Source: Erythrocercus mccallii (Eukaryota; Chordata; Aves; Passeriformes; Dicruridae). From it: a DNA stretch of 64,000 bases. Below are positions 1-13,100 of this stretch, in pieces. The notes under the pieces were generated by a model. The model saw only the letters and a program-made list of their open reading frames with translations. It was not told the DNA's origin and searched no databases. The stretch spans positions 112,081-176,080 of the forward strand of contig VZRG01001537.1 in the NCBI GenBank assembly GCA_013397435.1. The letters are read 5' to 3'. A program made the position numbers and the translations under genes. Every line of letters begins with the position of its first letter. Positions within the stretch are counted from its first letter, which is position 1.

Positions 1-862
1 GAAAAATAGCTATGTAACACAAACAGTATATTTTTCTTCTATGAGTACAGTGGCCAATTATTCTGTAGGCACTAAGTGCAGAAATTAACTGTTGAAAAAG
101 TAGAAATAAAAATATCATGTACACAAACCCCAATAATCCTATTTGTTTAGGTTTTGGTTTTGGGTTTTGGTTTCTGGGTTTTTTTAATAAAAAAAGGAGA
201 TCCAAAATACTGTAAGTTACAAGCATAATAATTTTCTTTGAAGTGTTCAATCAGCTCACACCAAAAGCTTCTTGGTTTCTCAGCTGCAAGTCAGCAAACA
301 CCATAAAACTCAACTCTTATTATTTTAAATGCTTCCAACTTACCAGGAAAATCTATTTTTAAAATGTTGCACTGTAATTTTATGTAACTCATTCTTCTGA
401 AGCTTTCAAAAACTGCTCTGCCCATGTGTTAAAGTTGTAGGAAATGAAAACTATGATTTCAGTGAACTAGTATTTGCAGCAATTTGCAATCAGTATTCAC
501 AGAGGATTAAAGGGGGATGAATCATCTGGGTATCACAGAGATTTTTGAAAAAGTCACATAAAGGGTAGGAATTTATATTGCGTCTGCATCAATTTCTCAC
601 TACAAAATAATAGACTCAAACCAAAGATTCTTTACATTTACCTTGCAGAATGTGCCCTTTCTCTTATTTTGCAGAAAACAACTACAGTAACAGCAAGAAA
701 GTGACAAATGTGCAATACATTTCAACTACTGAAATTCTTACTACTGTGTATTACTCCCTTCCTAGTGCTTGCTCCTAAAGCCTACAACAGACAGGATGAG
801 ATTGAGTTCACTTATGTTCACTTATGTTACACCTAAATGTTGAATAAATCCAGTAACAGTAC
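1..862. other. DST intron, left edge
   Basis: AT-rich intron sequence continuing off the window. A T/G-rich simple stretch lies near 150-190. I see nothing else. Confidence 0.8.
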
Positions 863-1144
863 CTTGACTTTCTGATACTGCTGGTTCAGATTATCATCTA
901 TGCTTTTTACTAGTCCATCCACTCGAGTTTCAATGTCTTGCTGCATTTCCAGCAGATTACCATTGACATCATCCTCCTCTCCTTTAAAAACTTTCGCATC
1001 TCCTTCTTCAAAGTGTGTTCCATTCTGTTCTATCACTTGCTTAAATTTCCGCCCATGCTCCGCTTCTTTATCCACATTTGATAACCAATCCAAAAGATTT
1101 TCTATTGTATTTTTACTTTCTTCCAGCTGTTCTATGGCTGCAAC
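863..1144 (-). CDS. DST: DST rod exon: spectrin repeat, last exon in the window
   Basis: Ninety-four codons, VAAIEQLEESKNTIENLLDW through DDNLNQQYQKVK, phase 0 at both ends. It contains LLDWLSNVDKE and VIEQNGTHFEEGD, matching human dystonin as I recall it. The rest of the rod lies beyond the left edge. Confidence 0.95.
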
Positions 1145-4100
1145 CTACATTGAAATTTCACAGGTTCAATTTAGAAATCTTCTTTAAAGATCACAAAATA
1201 TCAAATAAATATACAAATAAACCATTTAAAATACAAAGAAAATTTTTGATTACTATAGAGATTGCTGTTTATTTTATAAGAGAATAAAACAACACTTTAT
1301 TAGTTACCCAAATGAAATATTATATTAACCTCTCCACAGTTTATCAATATATATTGGGTTTGCTTGGCCATGTTTTGGAATTGGGGGAGCTGCAGGGGTG
1401 GCTTCTCTGAGAAGCTGCCAGAAGCTTCCTCCATGTTCAACAGCCCCAGTGCCAACTGGCTCCAGATGGCCCCACCACTTGGTAAGGCCAAGCCCATCAG
1501 CAATGGCGGTAGCAACTCTGGGATCACATAATAAAAGGGTAAAAAAAAAAAGCATGAAAAACAGCAGCCTGAGGAGAGGGGTGAGAATTTGCAAAAAGAA
1601 CAGCTCTACAGACTCCAAAGCCAGTGCAGGAGGAGGGCAGGAGGTGCTCCAGGTGCCAGAGCTGAGATTCCCCTGCAGCCCGTGATGCAGCCCATGGTGA
1701 GGCAGCTGTGCCCCTGCAGCCCAGAGGGCCACAGGGGTGTAGAGATCCACCTGCAGCCCTGGGAAGACCCCACTCCAGAGCACATGGAAGACCAAAGGAA
1801 GCTGTGACCCCATGGAAAGCCCATACTTCAGCATAATAGTGGCCCAACTTGTGACCCCATGGGGTCATTCCACATACTGGAACATTGTGCCTGAAGGACT
1901 GCACCCCATGGAAGGGACCATGCTGGAGCCATTGGGAAGTACTCACATTGGAGAAGTTCATGGACTGTCTCCTGTGTGAGGGACCCCACACTGGAGCACA
2001 GGAAGAGTGTGAGGAGTCCTCCTCCCCTTGAGGAGGAGGGAGCAGCAGAGACAATGTGTCATGAACTGACCACAACCCACATTCCCTATCCCCCTGGCAC
2101 CAGTGGTGGGAATGAGGGAGAGGATTTCAGAGCTGAGTTCAGGAACAAGGGAGAGGTGGCAGGAAGGTATCTTTAAGATTTAGTTTTTATTTATCATTAT
2201 CCTATTCTGATTTGATTGGTAATAAATTAATTTCCTCAAGTCAAGCCTGTTCTGCCCATGACAGCACCTGTGAGTGATGTCTCCCTGCCCTTATCTCAAC
2301 CCACAAGACTTTCATTAAGTATTCTCTCCCGTGTCCAGCTGAGGAAGAAAGTGATGGAATGGCTTTCTGGCATCCAGAGAAGGTCAACCCACCACACAAC
2401 AGTAAGCTGCACGACTATTACCATGAGACATGGAAAGGGTTTGAATAAAGGTATGAAACAGTTGCCTAAAAACCTTTTCTGTTTCCTGCTTAATTGCTGT
2501 TGTCATAGCTTTATCCAGTTCTTTTTTGGACTCTTCTGCCTTCTGGCTAAGGAGCAAACACTTTGTCTTAGCTTCATTTAGTTTCTGTTCCAGAATAGTC
2601 TTGTCTTCTTGTGACAATTTTTCTCCATTCTCTTTCAAGAAGGTTTCAGTATTTTTCACAATCTCTGCCAGTGTCTGGGCACTTGTTCTCATGTCTTTTT
2701 GTATCTCCTTTTGATAAAAAAGAAAACAAATTGGAGTAAGTAAATTATCCATGAGACCTGTCCGATTAACTTTATTAGAACTATCTCTCTTCTAGGGGTA
2801 AACGCCACACTGGTCCTGCCTAGCTGCACATGACACATTACTAAATTGCAAACAATTATTACTCAGTAGAAGTCAGAAAACTGTAATCATCCTTCCTGGA
2901 TGAAAGTTTTCCCGTATTTCTTGGGTTTGTTCAGCCCAGAAACAGCATACATTTTTTTTTCTTTTATTGTAATCAATCATAACATTTCAATCTCTCAAAA
3001 ATGTTTACTTCCATTCAATTTCATAGAGGACAGGTCTTTAGTTTTAATTTACCCATAGCAGTTTTCCTAGTCAGCCTCCCACTTATTGGAGAGGAGCTTT
3101 AATTGTAATGATTACGCTGTTGAATACATTCCCCCAGTTAGTGAAACAATGACATTTTTCACCATTTTATGCAGTGTAACAATCTTGGATATGCAAGGCA
3201 GAACATTTGATCTTCATTCTGGACTACAGATTTTGCAGAAATTGTAGAAGATTGCAGCTAAAACTGCAGCTTATTTTAACACTTCAGCAAGTGCATTAGA
3301 AAGATTTTCCTGGGGACTCTATCAAGAAAAGCTTGTCCTGTGACCAAGATCTCTATGTTCCCTTTCAAACAGTGCACTGAGGACAGAAGTTCTGACTTGA
3401 TCTAAAAAAGACTGGTTTTATCCCCCATTCCCTCCTAAGACACACTTTTTGAATGGTGATTCCAAGAAATCAGTCAGAAAATAACAATAGTCTGCTAGGC
3501 AGTCACAAACAGTTGAAGCACATGCTGTATAAGTTCTTCACTCCCTATGTGTACACCATTTAGGCCATAAATCCTTAAGACAGGTAAGAGATATTAAAAG
3601 CTATGCCAGAGGTGTCTGTATGACTGACTGACTATAAGAACAACTTAAACTAGATGCATTACAAGGCAAGATGAATAAGGCAATTTCTCCTTTTGTAGAG
3701 AGTTGGAGCTCTACAGCATAGTATACTAACACTAGGAGGGGGAAGAAGGGGAGTACCAAATCCTTCAGTTTTGTAACTATCACAAACTCAATATCTACCA
3801 GGACAGAATAAAAGCTTATAGATGACTGGATGTAGATGACTGAATGAAAAGCTTATAGATACCGCAGACTAGAATATCAAGGAAAGCAAGGAAATTGAAA
3901 GGGGTTTGCTACATGACGACACCAAAGAGTGCAAGAAGAACTAATAAGAACCAGAATGCAAAACAAGAGTGAAGCAATGGAAAGCCTCAGGCAGAGAAAA
4001 CATTGCAGCAAAATTTTTCAAAGTACTCTGAATAGGAATGAACATTTCCTGATCCTGGCTAAATTATTTTAGGATAATAAACATATGTGATTGTATCACT

Positions 4101-7100
4101 TTCAACAGGAACAATCTTAGGCTAATATATTAACAAAATTCATGCCTGTTTCAAGAGTGCTTCTTGAAGTGTGTAGCACATACTCCCTATTCTAGTGTCT
4201 TCTCATTTGGAATTTTCTCTTCTCCCACTGGCAAGTACTGGAGTATACTCAGAGGCAGCATTTTAAATGCATGCCACTAAGCCTTTGCTTTTGGTAGGTC
4301 AAACAAATCAATTTTATTCTCTTCTCACAGGACAAGCCTTGTTACTCAACAAAAGAGTCGAGTCACTCTTCTCTGCACTCAGCCTTCTTTAACTTCTCTG
4401 ACTGGAATTGTGCATACCTCCTGTTTGGTCTGGTATTGCTCCAGCTCAGCCTTGCTGTCTCCAATAACAAAAGACTGTCGCTGTCCTAGGAGTCGATTTT
4501 CAGTCTGTGTAAGCAAATCACAGATTTCCTGCAGCTTCTCTTTGTATTCCTGCTGCCGCTCAGCCACATCCTATATTAGAGCCAAGTATAATTGAACAAT
4601 AAGACAAAAAATCCTCAATTCAGGAACCAGTACTCTAACAGATATTACAAATCTTTGAATATCAGTATTGCAAAGCAATAACTTTAAAAGTATGCTGTAA
4701 ACATGATAGCAGTGGTACAAAGAGCAAGATGAACACACAGAAGTTATGGATAAACCTCAAATATGTTGTAAGTAAAAGAGACCATGTTTGATGGAATTGC
4801 CCAATAGAAGTCTGGCCATGCACATATGTGAAGGATGAAATCTCCAAACAACAGGAGTGAAAATCCAGTCTCTTAACCACTTGAAACTTGTGATAAACAC
4901 TATTAATTCTGAAAAAAAGGACATCAAAACAGAGGTTAGTTGTGAATGTGAGTTAGCTCTTTTTGGTATGCATAACATGTTACCTGAATAGAAACTGTGG
5001 ACTTTTTAAGCAGTAGAGAAGAACAAAACATGCAAGCTCATTATTGTTACAAAGTTCTAGAAAACTTATCCGTGCCTTTCTTATACTCAATTTTATGCCT
5101 CTTTCACAAAATATAGTAGAAATAAACGTTCTTGGAATGGCAAAATAATACAAAGTCTTTAGAATACTAAATCACTTTTAATTACTCATAAACCAGGGGC
5201 TGAGGTGGTGATTCTGAGTCCTAACAGTGCTGCTGTGAGAGGAGAGGAGGTGCTGTTAAGCTGCAGCATCTATCAGCCTCTTTTGACTCTACAAAGGCTG
5301 CTTAGAATTGCCAGCTGCAACCATGCCAGCTGAAGAATTAACTGGTCCAACCTGACTCACAGTTTTCCCAGTGCCCACACCTAGAACTTCAAGTATCTTG
5401 GCTGATTTACTCATATGTTTGTCCCTCTAACCCGTCTCAGTCAAAGCAATCCATGGTACAAGGATTTTAACAAATCTGGTTCTTGGACTATGAAGATCCA
5501 GAGAAAAGATCACATAAGCAGATGACCTGGCAAATTAATGGGAAATAAAATCTGCAGCAAGACGAAAGTGTTATGCAATGGTGCAATAGCTAATTCAATG
5601 ATCAATATAGCTCAGATCAATTACTGATATAGCTGCTGAAGAAACAACACTTGTGAGAAACCTCAAGTAAATTTCTCTTGTTGCTAGAAAGAGCAGACCT
5701 TTGTCTGTTCTTAATTTAATATGCTGTTTCTGTGAGTATATCAAGACAAAAATTATAATTCACCAAATTTCATCAGTATCATCTTTGTAGAACTACAAAT
5801 GTATCTGTAATAAAAAGAGAGAAGATAGAAATATACTCAAATATTGCATGCTGGTATTAAAATTCCTCCTCCACAGACAGAAACATTCAGCACATATTTA
5901 CACAGAAAGGCAAACCTTCTGATCACCCAGCTCTTGCACTGCCTGTAACTGAGTCTCTAAACTTTCCACTTTAGAAGTTATTGCTTCTTGTGCCTCCTGA
6001 AAAGATTTCTGGGTGGTGTTTAAGAGCCTCAACAGCTGTTTGCTCTGATTAGGAGAAAGATCTTCAGCATGTTCAGAAATGAAGAACTGAACATCAAACG
6101 CTGTGGACTCCAATTGCACTTTTTTACAGCTGAGCTCTGCAGCACCGTTCTGTAAACAAAATGAAGGGAATCACTAGCAACAAAGAAAAATTGAGTACAA
6201 ATAAACCACAATTATACCTACCATCTCTTCTTAGCCCCTATTCCAAAATGCTTTCAGTAGACGATTTAGCCATGGAAAATCAAAACTCATAATCATACTG
6301 ACACATTCAGGTATGACATCAGAACTTGGGCATGGTTTGCCTCAGGACAGCTTGTGTCCAAGCAATAAAAAATGTGATCTTGTACATCTCTATTTCTTAA
6401 CTCTCTCATGGATGTTTGAAAACTGACTGACTTTCAGCTCTAAAAGATTTATGGCAGGTTAGATGTAACATTTCTAGGTTTTAGGCCTGAAGATACAGAA
6501 ATTCTAAAATATACGCTTGGATTCATTCCTATTCCTAACTCCACAGCAACTGTGTCACCACTTCTAGCAATGTGGCAAATTCTGCCAAGAGCTACACAGT
6601 GTGGAGCTAGTGACCATATCAATTCTCTGGAAATCTATTTAACAACATTAAAACAACTAAAATAATTTTGATTACTCATACATATAGAAGTATATGAACT
6701 TTACTAAAAATTTCATCTGCTTTGTTTCCCATTACTCATTTTATGGACTGTGTAATGAAGACATCTTTTATCTTTTCCCATCTTGTGTTCTCACATATAA
6801 TTGATTTGGAAGACAATTAAACTTCAGTAAAGATTCTGAACTCAACACATAAAAATCCATTTTTAATCACTGAAATATTTATGATATCAATTAGATTTCT
6901 AAAAAGCCCAGTTTTACTGCAACAAATGTAAGTAGAACCAATAGCTTTCTCTGTAGCCCTAACTCTATGAAACTTTTTTTTTGCAAGTAAAAAAGCAAAT
7001 TAACAAGATTTTATTACTGGATTATCAGATGGTTGTCTTCTTAAGTAATTACTTCTAGTCATCTCTTTAGGTAATTGAGGTTATTGAGAGAGAATAAAAA

Positions 7101-10100
7101 ACTAGCTAATAATTAATAATAAGGAGCAACTTTTGCCAGAAGCATCAACACCTGCCATAAAGAACACTTACTTTCAATAACTGTAAACTCTTCTTCATCT
7201 CTTCTATATCATTAGTATTCACAGTGAAGTCACTCATGATTTTATTGTTCTCTGTGATCCAGTCTGAAAATCTCTGCAGTTGGTTTAAAAGTTGCTGGTG
7301 TAATCCTGCGAGCTTAGACTAGGAAGGGAAATTGTATATTTATTTATCCTCCTGGAGTCTAGTCACATTTTCTACCATATTAAATTGAATTATGCATATA
7401 TCTTTATACTAAGATAAAATAAAGAAAAGCCAAATTACTTTATTTTAGCCCAATTACCTTGAAGAAAATCAAGGTAAAAACATACATTGATAAAACATAC
7501 CATTTCCAAGTCAATAGCACAGACTATTTGCTTTGCTCTTTTTGAAGATCTATCGCAGACCACCAAAAATGCTTCCTGCAAAGAGTCATAGCTTATCTTT
7601 AGCTCTTTAAGTTTCTCTTCTGGAATATCCCTGTTACAAGACTTTAAGAATTCTTCTGCCAGCTTCATGTCCTTTTTTAGGACAATTGCAAAGGTAGCCA
7701 GTCCTGATTCAAATGTCTACAAAGAGAATATATAAAAAATGCATTGTTATTGGAAAAATGTTTAAATCTGAATTGCTTTAATTACATTTTAAATCTCCCT
7801 TTTTAAACCTAAGGGCTATTTCTAGCACCCATCACTGACATGCAAGCATAAAGAACACTTTACTTACCTCTAGCTGTTTCAGTTCAGCTTTTAGTATATC
7901 CAGGCTGTTACTAATGGGCTGCTGTTTATCTATGTGGTTTTTCATATCTTGAAGCACTGCCAAATGTTCTTGCATTTTCTCTGTTAACTTTAAACATTGC
8001 TGTACTCCATCAAACTGAAAATGAGTTTTAAAAATAAGAAAAGATTTTCCAAACTGACTTGAAAATAAGCAATAAAAGTCCTTGCATTTATTATGATTTA
8101 TTTTTCATTTATAATCTAATTTTTCAACGATTTTTCCAGTTCAACTGTTCCCTCCAGCACTTGGAAAGATCCATGCAATTCCATTAACACAGGACACTGA
8201 GTTATGTATTCTTGTTACTTACCATGCTAGTGGGGGTGTCTCCTACGACTGCTTCTTTTGTTTCCAAAACAGGCTCAGTCAAGCCTTTGGATAGGGTTTC
8301 TGTCTTCCCATGCTCCTGATCACTTTTCCAAGTAGTAATTGTGTTATTTGCCAGTGTTTTCTCTTCATTAGTTTTTGATCCAAGGTCTGATTGTTCTGTG
8401 GAGGAAAGAGAATAAAGCCCATCTTCTCTGCCTTTCCCCTCATGCTCTGTGGTGGTATCAGCAACCTGTGAGCTCATAAGCAAACCATTTATCAGCTCCT
8501 CTAACTTGCTTGTACTTTCATCTCCAAGTGAAATTTGAAAAATTTCCAGAAGTTCAGTGGTAGCAAGCTTGGGAACAGGAGCTTTCATGACTGTTTCACT
8601 CTTTCTTTCATCTGGATCAGTTGTCTTTTGCTTGCAAGATTCCTGCTTCAGAACATCATGAAGAAGATCAGGACTTCTGCAATCAGGCCAAAGCAGTGAA
8701 GAAGCATCACTGTCTTTAGGCTCTGTAATGGGCATGGTGACCATTAATGTAGGTCTAACAGCATTGCTTATTTGCTTCAGATTTGACCCACTAGACCTTT
8801 CACTCGCAAGTTGGGTGCTTCTAACCATTTTAAGTAAATTTTGCGTTAAAGTTCTGGTATCAGAGTAACTTAGGGGTTCACCTTCCTGCTTGCAGTAAAC
8901 ATGTCCCATTTTCAATTTCCTTTGAAATAAATTCTGTAAGTCTTCCATTAGCATGTCAGACATATCTGCTGATTGTGAAATACCTTCCTTTACTTGAAAA
9001 TCTTTGCAGGGTCCCATTTCTTTTTGCAATGACTCCATGGACGTTTGTTTTTTGAAACCATTTCCAAGGGAGGAAGTCTCACTGACAATGGCATTTTTTC
9101 CCTTTGTGTTTTTCAGCATCTCATGTTTGTTCTGGGCACCGTAACTGAACTTAGTCCCTATGCTACTCAGAATTGCAGAAGAAACATCAGTGGTATGGGT
9201 ATGTCCCCCAGGTAGCACTTCACTTCCATCCCCTACTTCTTTGGAATCCTCAATACTTCCTAAAGCATCTGGTTTTGTGGGGGAATTTTCACTGTCTTTG
9301 TCTTCTGGAATGTCTTTAAGAACATTGTCAGTATTTGGACAGTTAAGTCTCCCTGTTTCTTTAGTTATGCTAATGTCCTTTGGTTTCGCTGTATCAGGTG
9401 AGGGAAATGAGTAAGTGTTAAATTCATTTGAACGCATTTCTTTTGAATTTAGGAGAAAATCCTTCTCATTCATTATACCCTTTCCCCCTCTTTCCATGTC
9501 CTCAAAACAGAATTCAGTTTTATTGAGTTCTGAACAGCCACCTTCTTTTATGCATGTTGAAGGTTGCTTTAAAGAAGCAGAAATGTTAACATGTCTCTTA
9601 AATTCATCTGATCTTGCACCCTGAATGTCAAGAAGAGCTTTATCAACATTTACCTTTTCTTTACTTGCAACAGGAGTTTCTCTAGCAGCTTTAACTACTG
9701 TTGCATCAAATATTTCCCCAAGGTTTTCCATCTGAATGGGACTATTACTTAGCCCCATGACATCACATTCCTCCATAATATTTACTCTCATCTTATTTTC
9801 TGTAAGAATTTCAAAACCTCTTTCTATCTGACCACGCTTCCAACTGGTGACTGGATGTATTGGGTCCCTAAGTGAACTATTATCACTCACACAAGGGGTG
9901 TCTGTAAGGAATTTATTGTCCAGTTGGGATGAACTTTCCTTTAATTGTTCCATATAATTTAATATGTCTTCCTTTGCAAGTAGTGCCTCTCTCTGCCTTT
10001 GTCCATGATTTGAATCTAACATTTGTACGGTATTACTGTCTTTATTCCCTCTATCAGTAAAGCATTCTGAGAGAAGCAAATTTGTCCAGGTATTTTGGTC

Positions 10101-13100
10101 AACATCAGTAGCTTGCTGTAGGTAAGCTGTCACACTGATGTCAGATTTCACAGTATCATCAAAAAGCTGAGAACCTGGAACCCTAAATGGTGTTTCATTA
10201 TTCTCTTCACTCTTAGTGGACATCCATTTAATGTCTAAGGTATTTTCAGACTGAATAGGCTCAGTAGTATCTTGTGGCGTGTGTTCACTTTTGACACAAG
10301 TCCCATATTGATCTTCTGTTTGCTGCTGCCTGTCTTCTTCACTGGTACGTGAAAGACCAACACATCTTTCTTCAGAAATATTTGACATTGATTCACATAC
10401 TACTGAGGATAGTTTTACATTTTTATGATTAGACTGGAATTGCAAAGTATATCCTGTCTTGTGGCCTAAAGAATAGCAGTAGTCATCAATATTCTGATTG
10501 TTTTCATTGCTCCTTTCTACATCTTCTAAAGAAATTAACAGCTGATCACCTTTACTTATACACTGATGATCTGAATAAAAAATATCTATTTCATCTTCAC
10601 TGTCAGAATCAGTGTCAGAGTCATCGTAACTATCATAATCTTCCCCCTCCTGTGTACCTTCAGATTCCTCCTCACACAGGTCACCTTCTGCTTTAATTTC
10701 AAATTTCTCATTCCTGTCTTGTACATCTGCTTCATATATATTCCTTAAATAGCTCATGCCTCCTTCCTTTCTTCCTTCGCTCTCACCAGTAACTGGTAAC
10801 TCTTGCTCCTTCTCTCCAACCGTTCTTTCCCTTTCTTCAGGGATTTTTTCCATAGTTTTGGCATTTGCAGAAGCTATAGTTATGCTCTCAGGTTGCCCTT
10901 TCACATTTACATGAACGTTCTCTCCAGCATTACCTGCAAGTTCTTGAAAAGAGACGGTCTCTTCTCTTATGGTTATTCGACCACCTCTCTCCTCCAGAAA
11001 ACCTAATGGAACTGATCTTCCAGCCAATTCTGGCTCTGGTGTATCATCATCCCCTAACTGCAAGGTATTAAACCCCTCATCACCTTGGGAAGTGTCAGAG
11101 GAATCATCATCATCATCATTGTCCATTTGTGGAGTATCATAGACATCACTGTCATCATCATCTCCCTGCGGTGTTTCATAGGCATCATCATCACCATCAT
11201 CCAACTGAGAGCTGTCCTCTCCAGAGGCTACCTCATCACATTCGTGCTGCAAGCAGTTACTCTCAGGCTGTGGGATGCCATCACCTTCCTCTATTGATGA
11301 GTCAGAACTACTGTCACATGGCAGTAACTTGTGGAATATAAGATCACTTTCTTCTACTGTCAGCCTTTGTGCTGTGCTGTTACTGTACCCCAGGGGTGGT
11401 CCATTGTGTATGACAGTATCAGCACCCAATGAAAGCCTATGGTGCATGTCTATGCTGTCTTCAAGACATAGTTTATTCCAAAAATCAGTACAATACTCCA
11501 GGGATGGCCTTCCATGGATATAAAGACAGTCCTCTAGGGGTGGACCTGCATATTCCTGTTGAAGTTGCGCACCATACCCATTGTCTTCAAACTTTAGTGT
11601 GACATCACACTGACTAACCAATTCTTCTGGAAGTCTATATTCAGTGTCTGCACTGATGGATGAACCAAGACTTCTCTGAAAATTATCTTTCTCGCCATTA
11701 TCCAGTACCGTTCTGCCACCTTCAGCTTGAAATACGTGAGGCCCATATTCCATGCACCTTTCCAGCTCCCTCCATGTTTTGTTATCTGAAAAATCATCCA
11801 CACTCATGGAATTTTGTAATGTTTTATCATTCTTGTTTTTATTATCCAGATGGTCTCCCACAAAAATCTCTTCTTTTGCTGTTTGTGATAAAAGTCTTGT
11901 ATTTGATTCATTTGGAAGATATCCTTCAACATTTCCTGAATTTGTCTGCAGACTGTTATGCTTACAGAGTTCTGTCCACTCAGAAATCTCAAAAAAACCT
12001 GTGAGTTCATTTCTCTTCATGGGATTTTGAGTGCTGTTTACTACATTTCTGAGTTCTGCAGGGATAGTTAACAGCATCTCCTGTGTATATTCTGATTGCT
12101 CAGGACCAAGAGTATTGCAAACATCTGGCCTGGACACATGGAGATCTTGTGAAGATACATAATTCCCAAAATCATCAAATTGATTACATTTCCTGTTATT
12201 ACAAGAATTCTGAGCACCTGAAAGATCACTCTGAACAATGTCTGCTGACTTTAGGTGAATTCCTTTAGAGCTTACACATTTGTTACTATACTCCACTTCT
12301 GACACACCAGCATTGTACCCAGCACTATCACATTGCAGCAACATACTGATGACTTCTTGCAGTTGTCCATCATATAACAAAAGTCTCTGTCCAGTGTTTG
12401 CATCCATATAACTATTAACCATCAGGTAAGACATGAATAGCTTCTTAGCTTGATCTAGACTATGACATGCAGGGTCTTCCGTGCCAGAATCTTCATGATC
12501 TCCCTCACAGTCATGAAATACAGATGGTAGAAATTCATAAGTTGATAACCATTTTGCAGCATTCTTACAAGGGGACTTTAATTCTTCTACATTAGGCATT
12601 TTATCTGGTAAAGTCACATTGGTCAAAACAGATACAGTATTACTGTCTATTATCCCTGATTCTGCAGCCTTGTCAAGACTGATTATTTCACAAGTTTCTG
12701 GAATGTAAAGTGCAGCTATTTTCTTTCTATCATTCAATATTTTGAATGCCAGCTCATTTGTAATCATATCTTGGTGCAAAGTGGTGGATACGGGGAATAT
12801 TTCACCAGTGTGAGGCCAAATTAGTCCCACAAAGCCTCTCTGTGCTTCTAATACCAGCAGAGCACTGGTAGATGATATCAAGTTGCACTGCACAGCTTCA
12901 TCAACAGTCAAGCGTTGTCCTGAATTCTGACAAAGGATTCCACCAGTCTCAATCTGATGTGTGAGGATCCCACAAGCAGTGTCTTGATCTATAATCCCAT
13001 TTCTCATGGCCTCTTCCACAGTCATTCGTTTCCCTGAGTCAGGGTCAATGATACCTCCAGACATTAACTGAGCACCCAGTAGCCTGAACACTGTTTCCTT

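Noticed and set aside
1325..2176. Overlapping frames of 66-183 codons on both strands
   Set aside because: They fall inside the GC-rich solo LTR, where stops are sparse. None resembles a retroviral protein.
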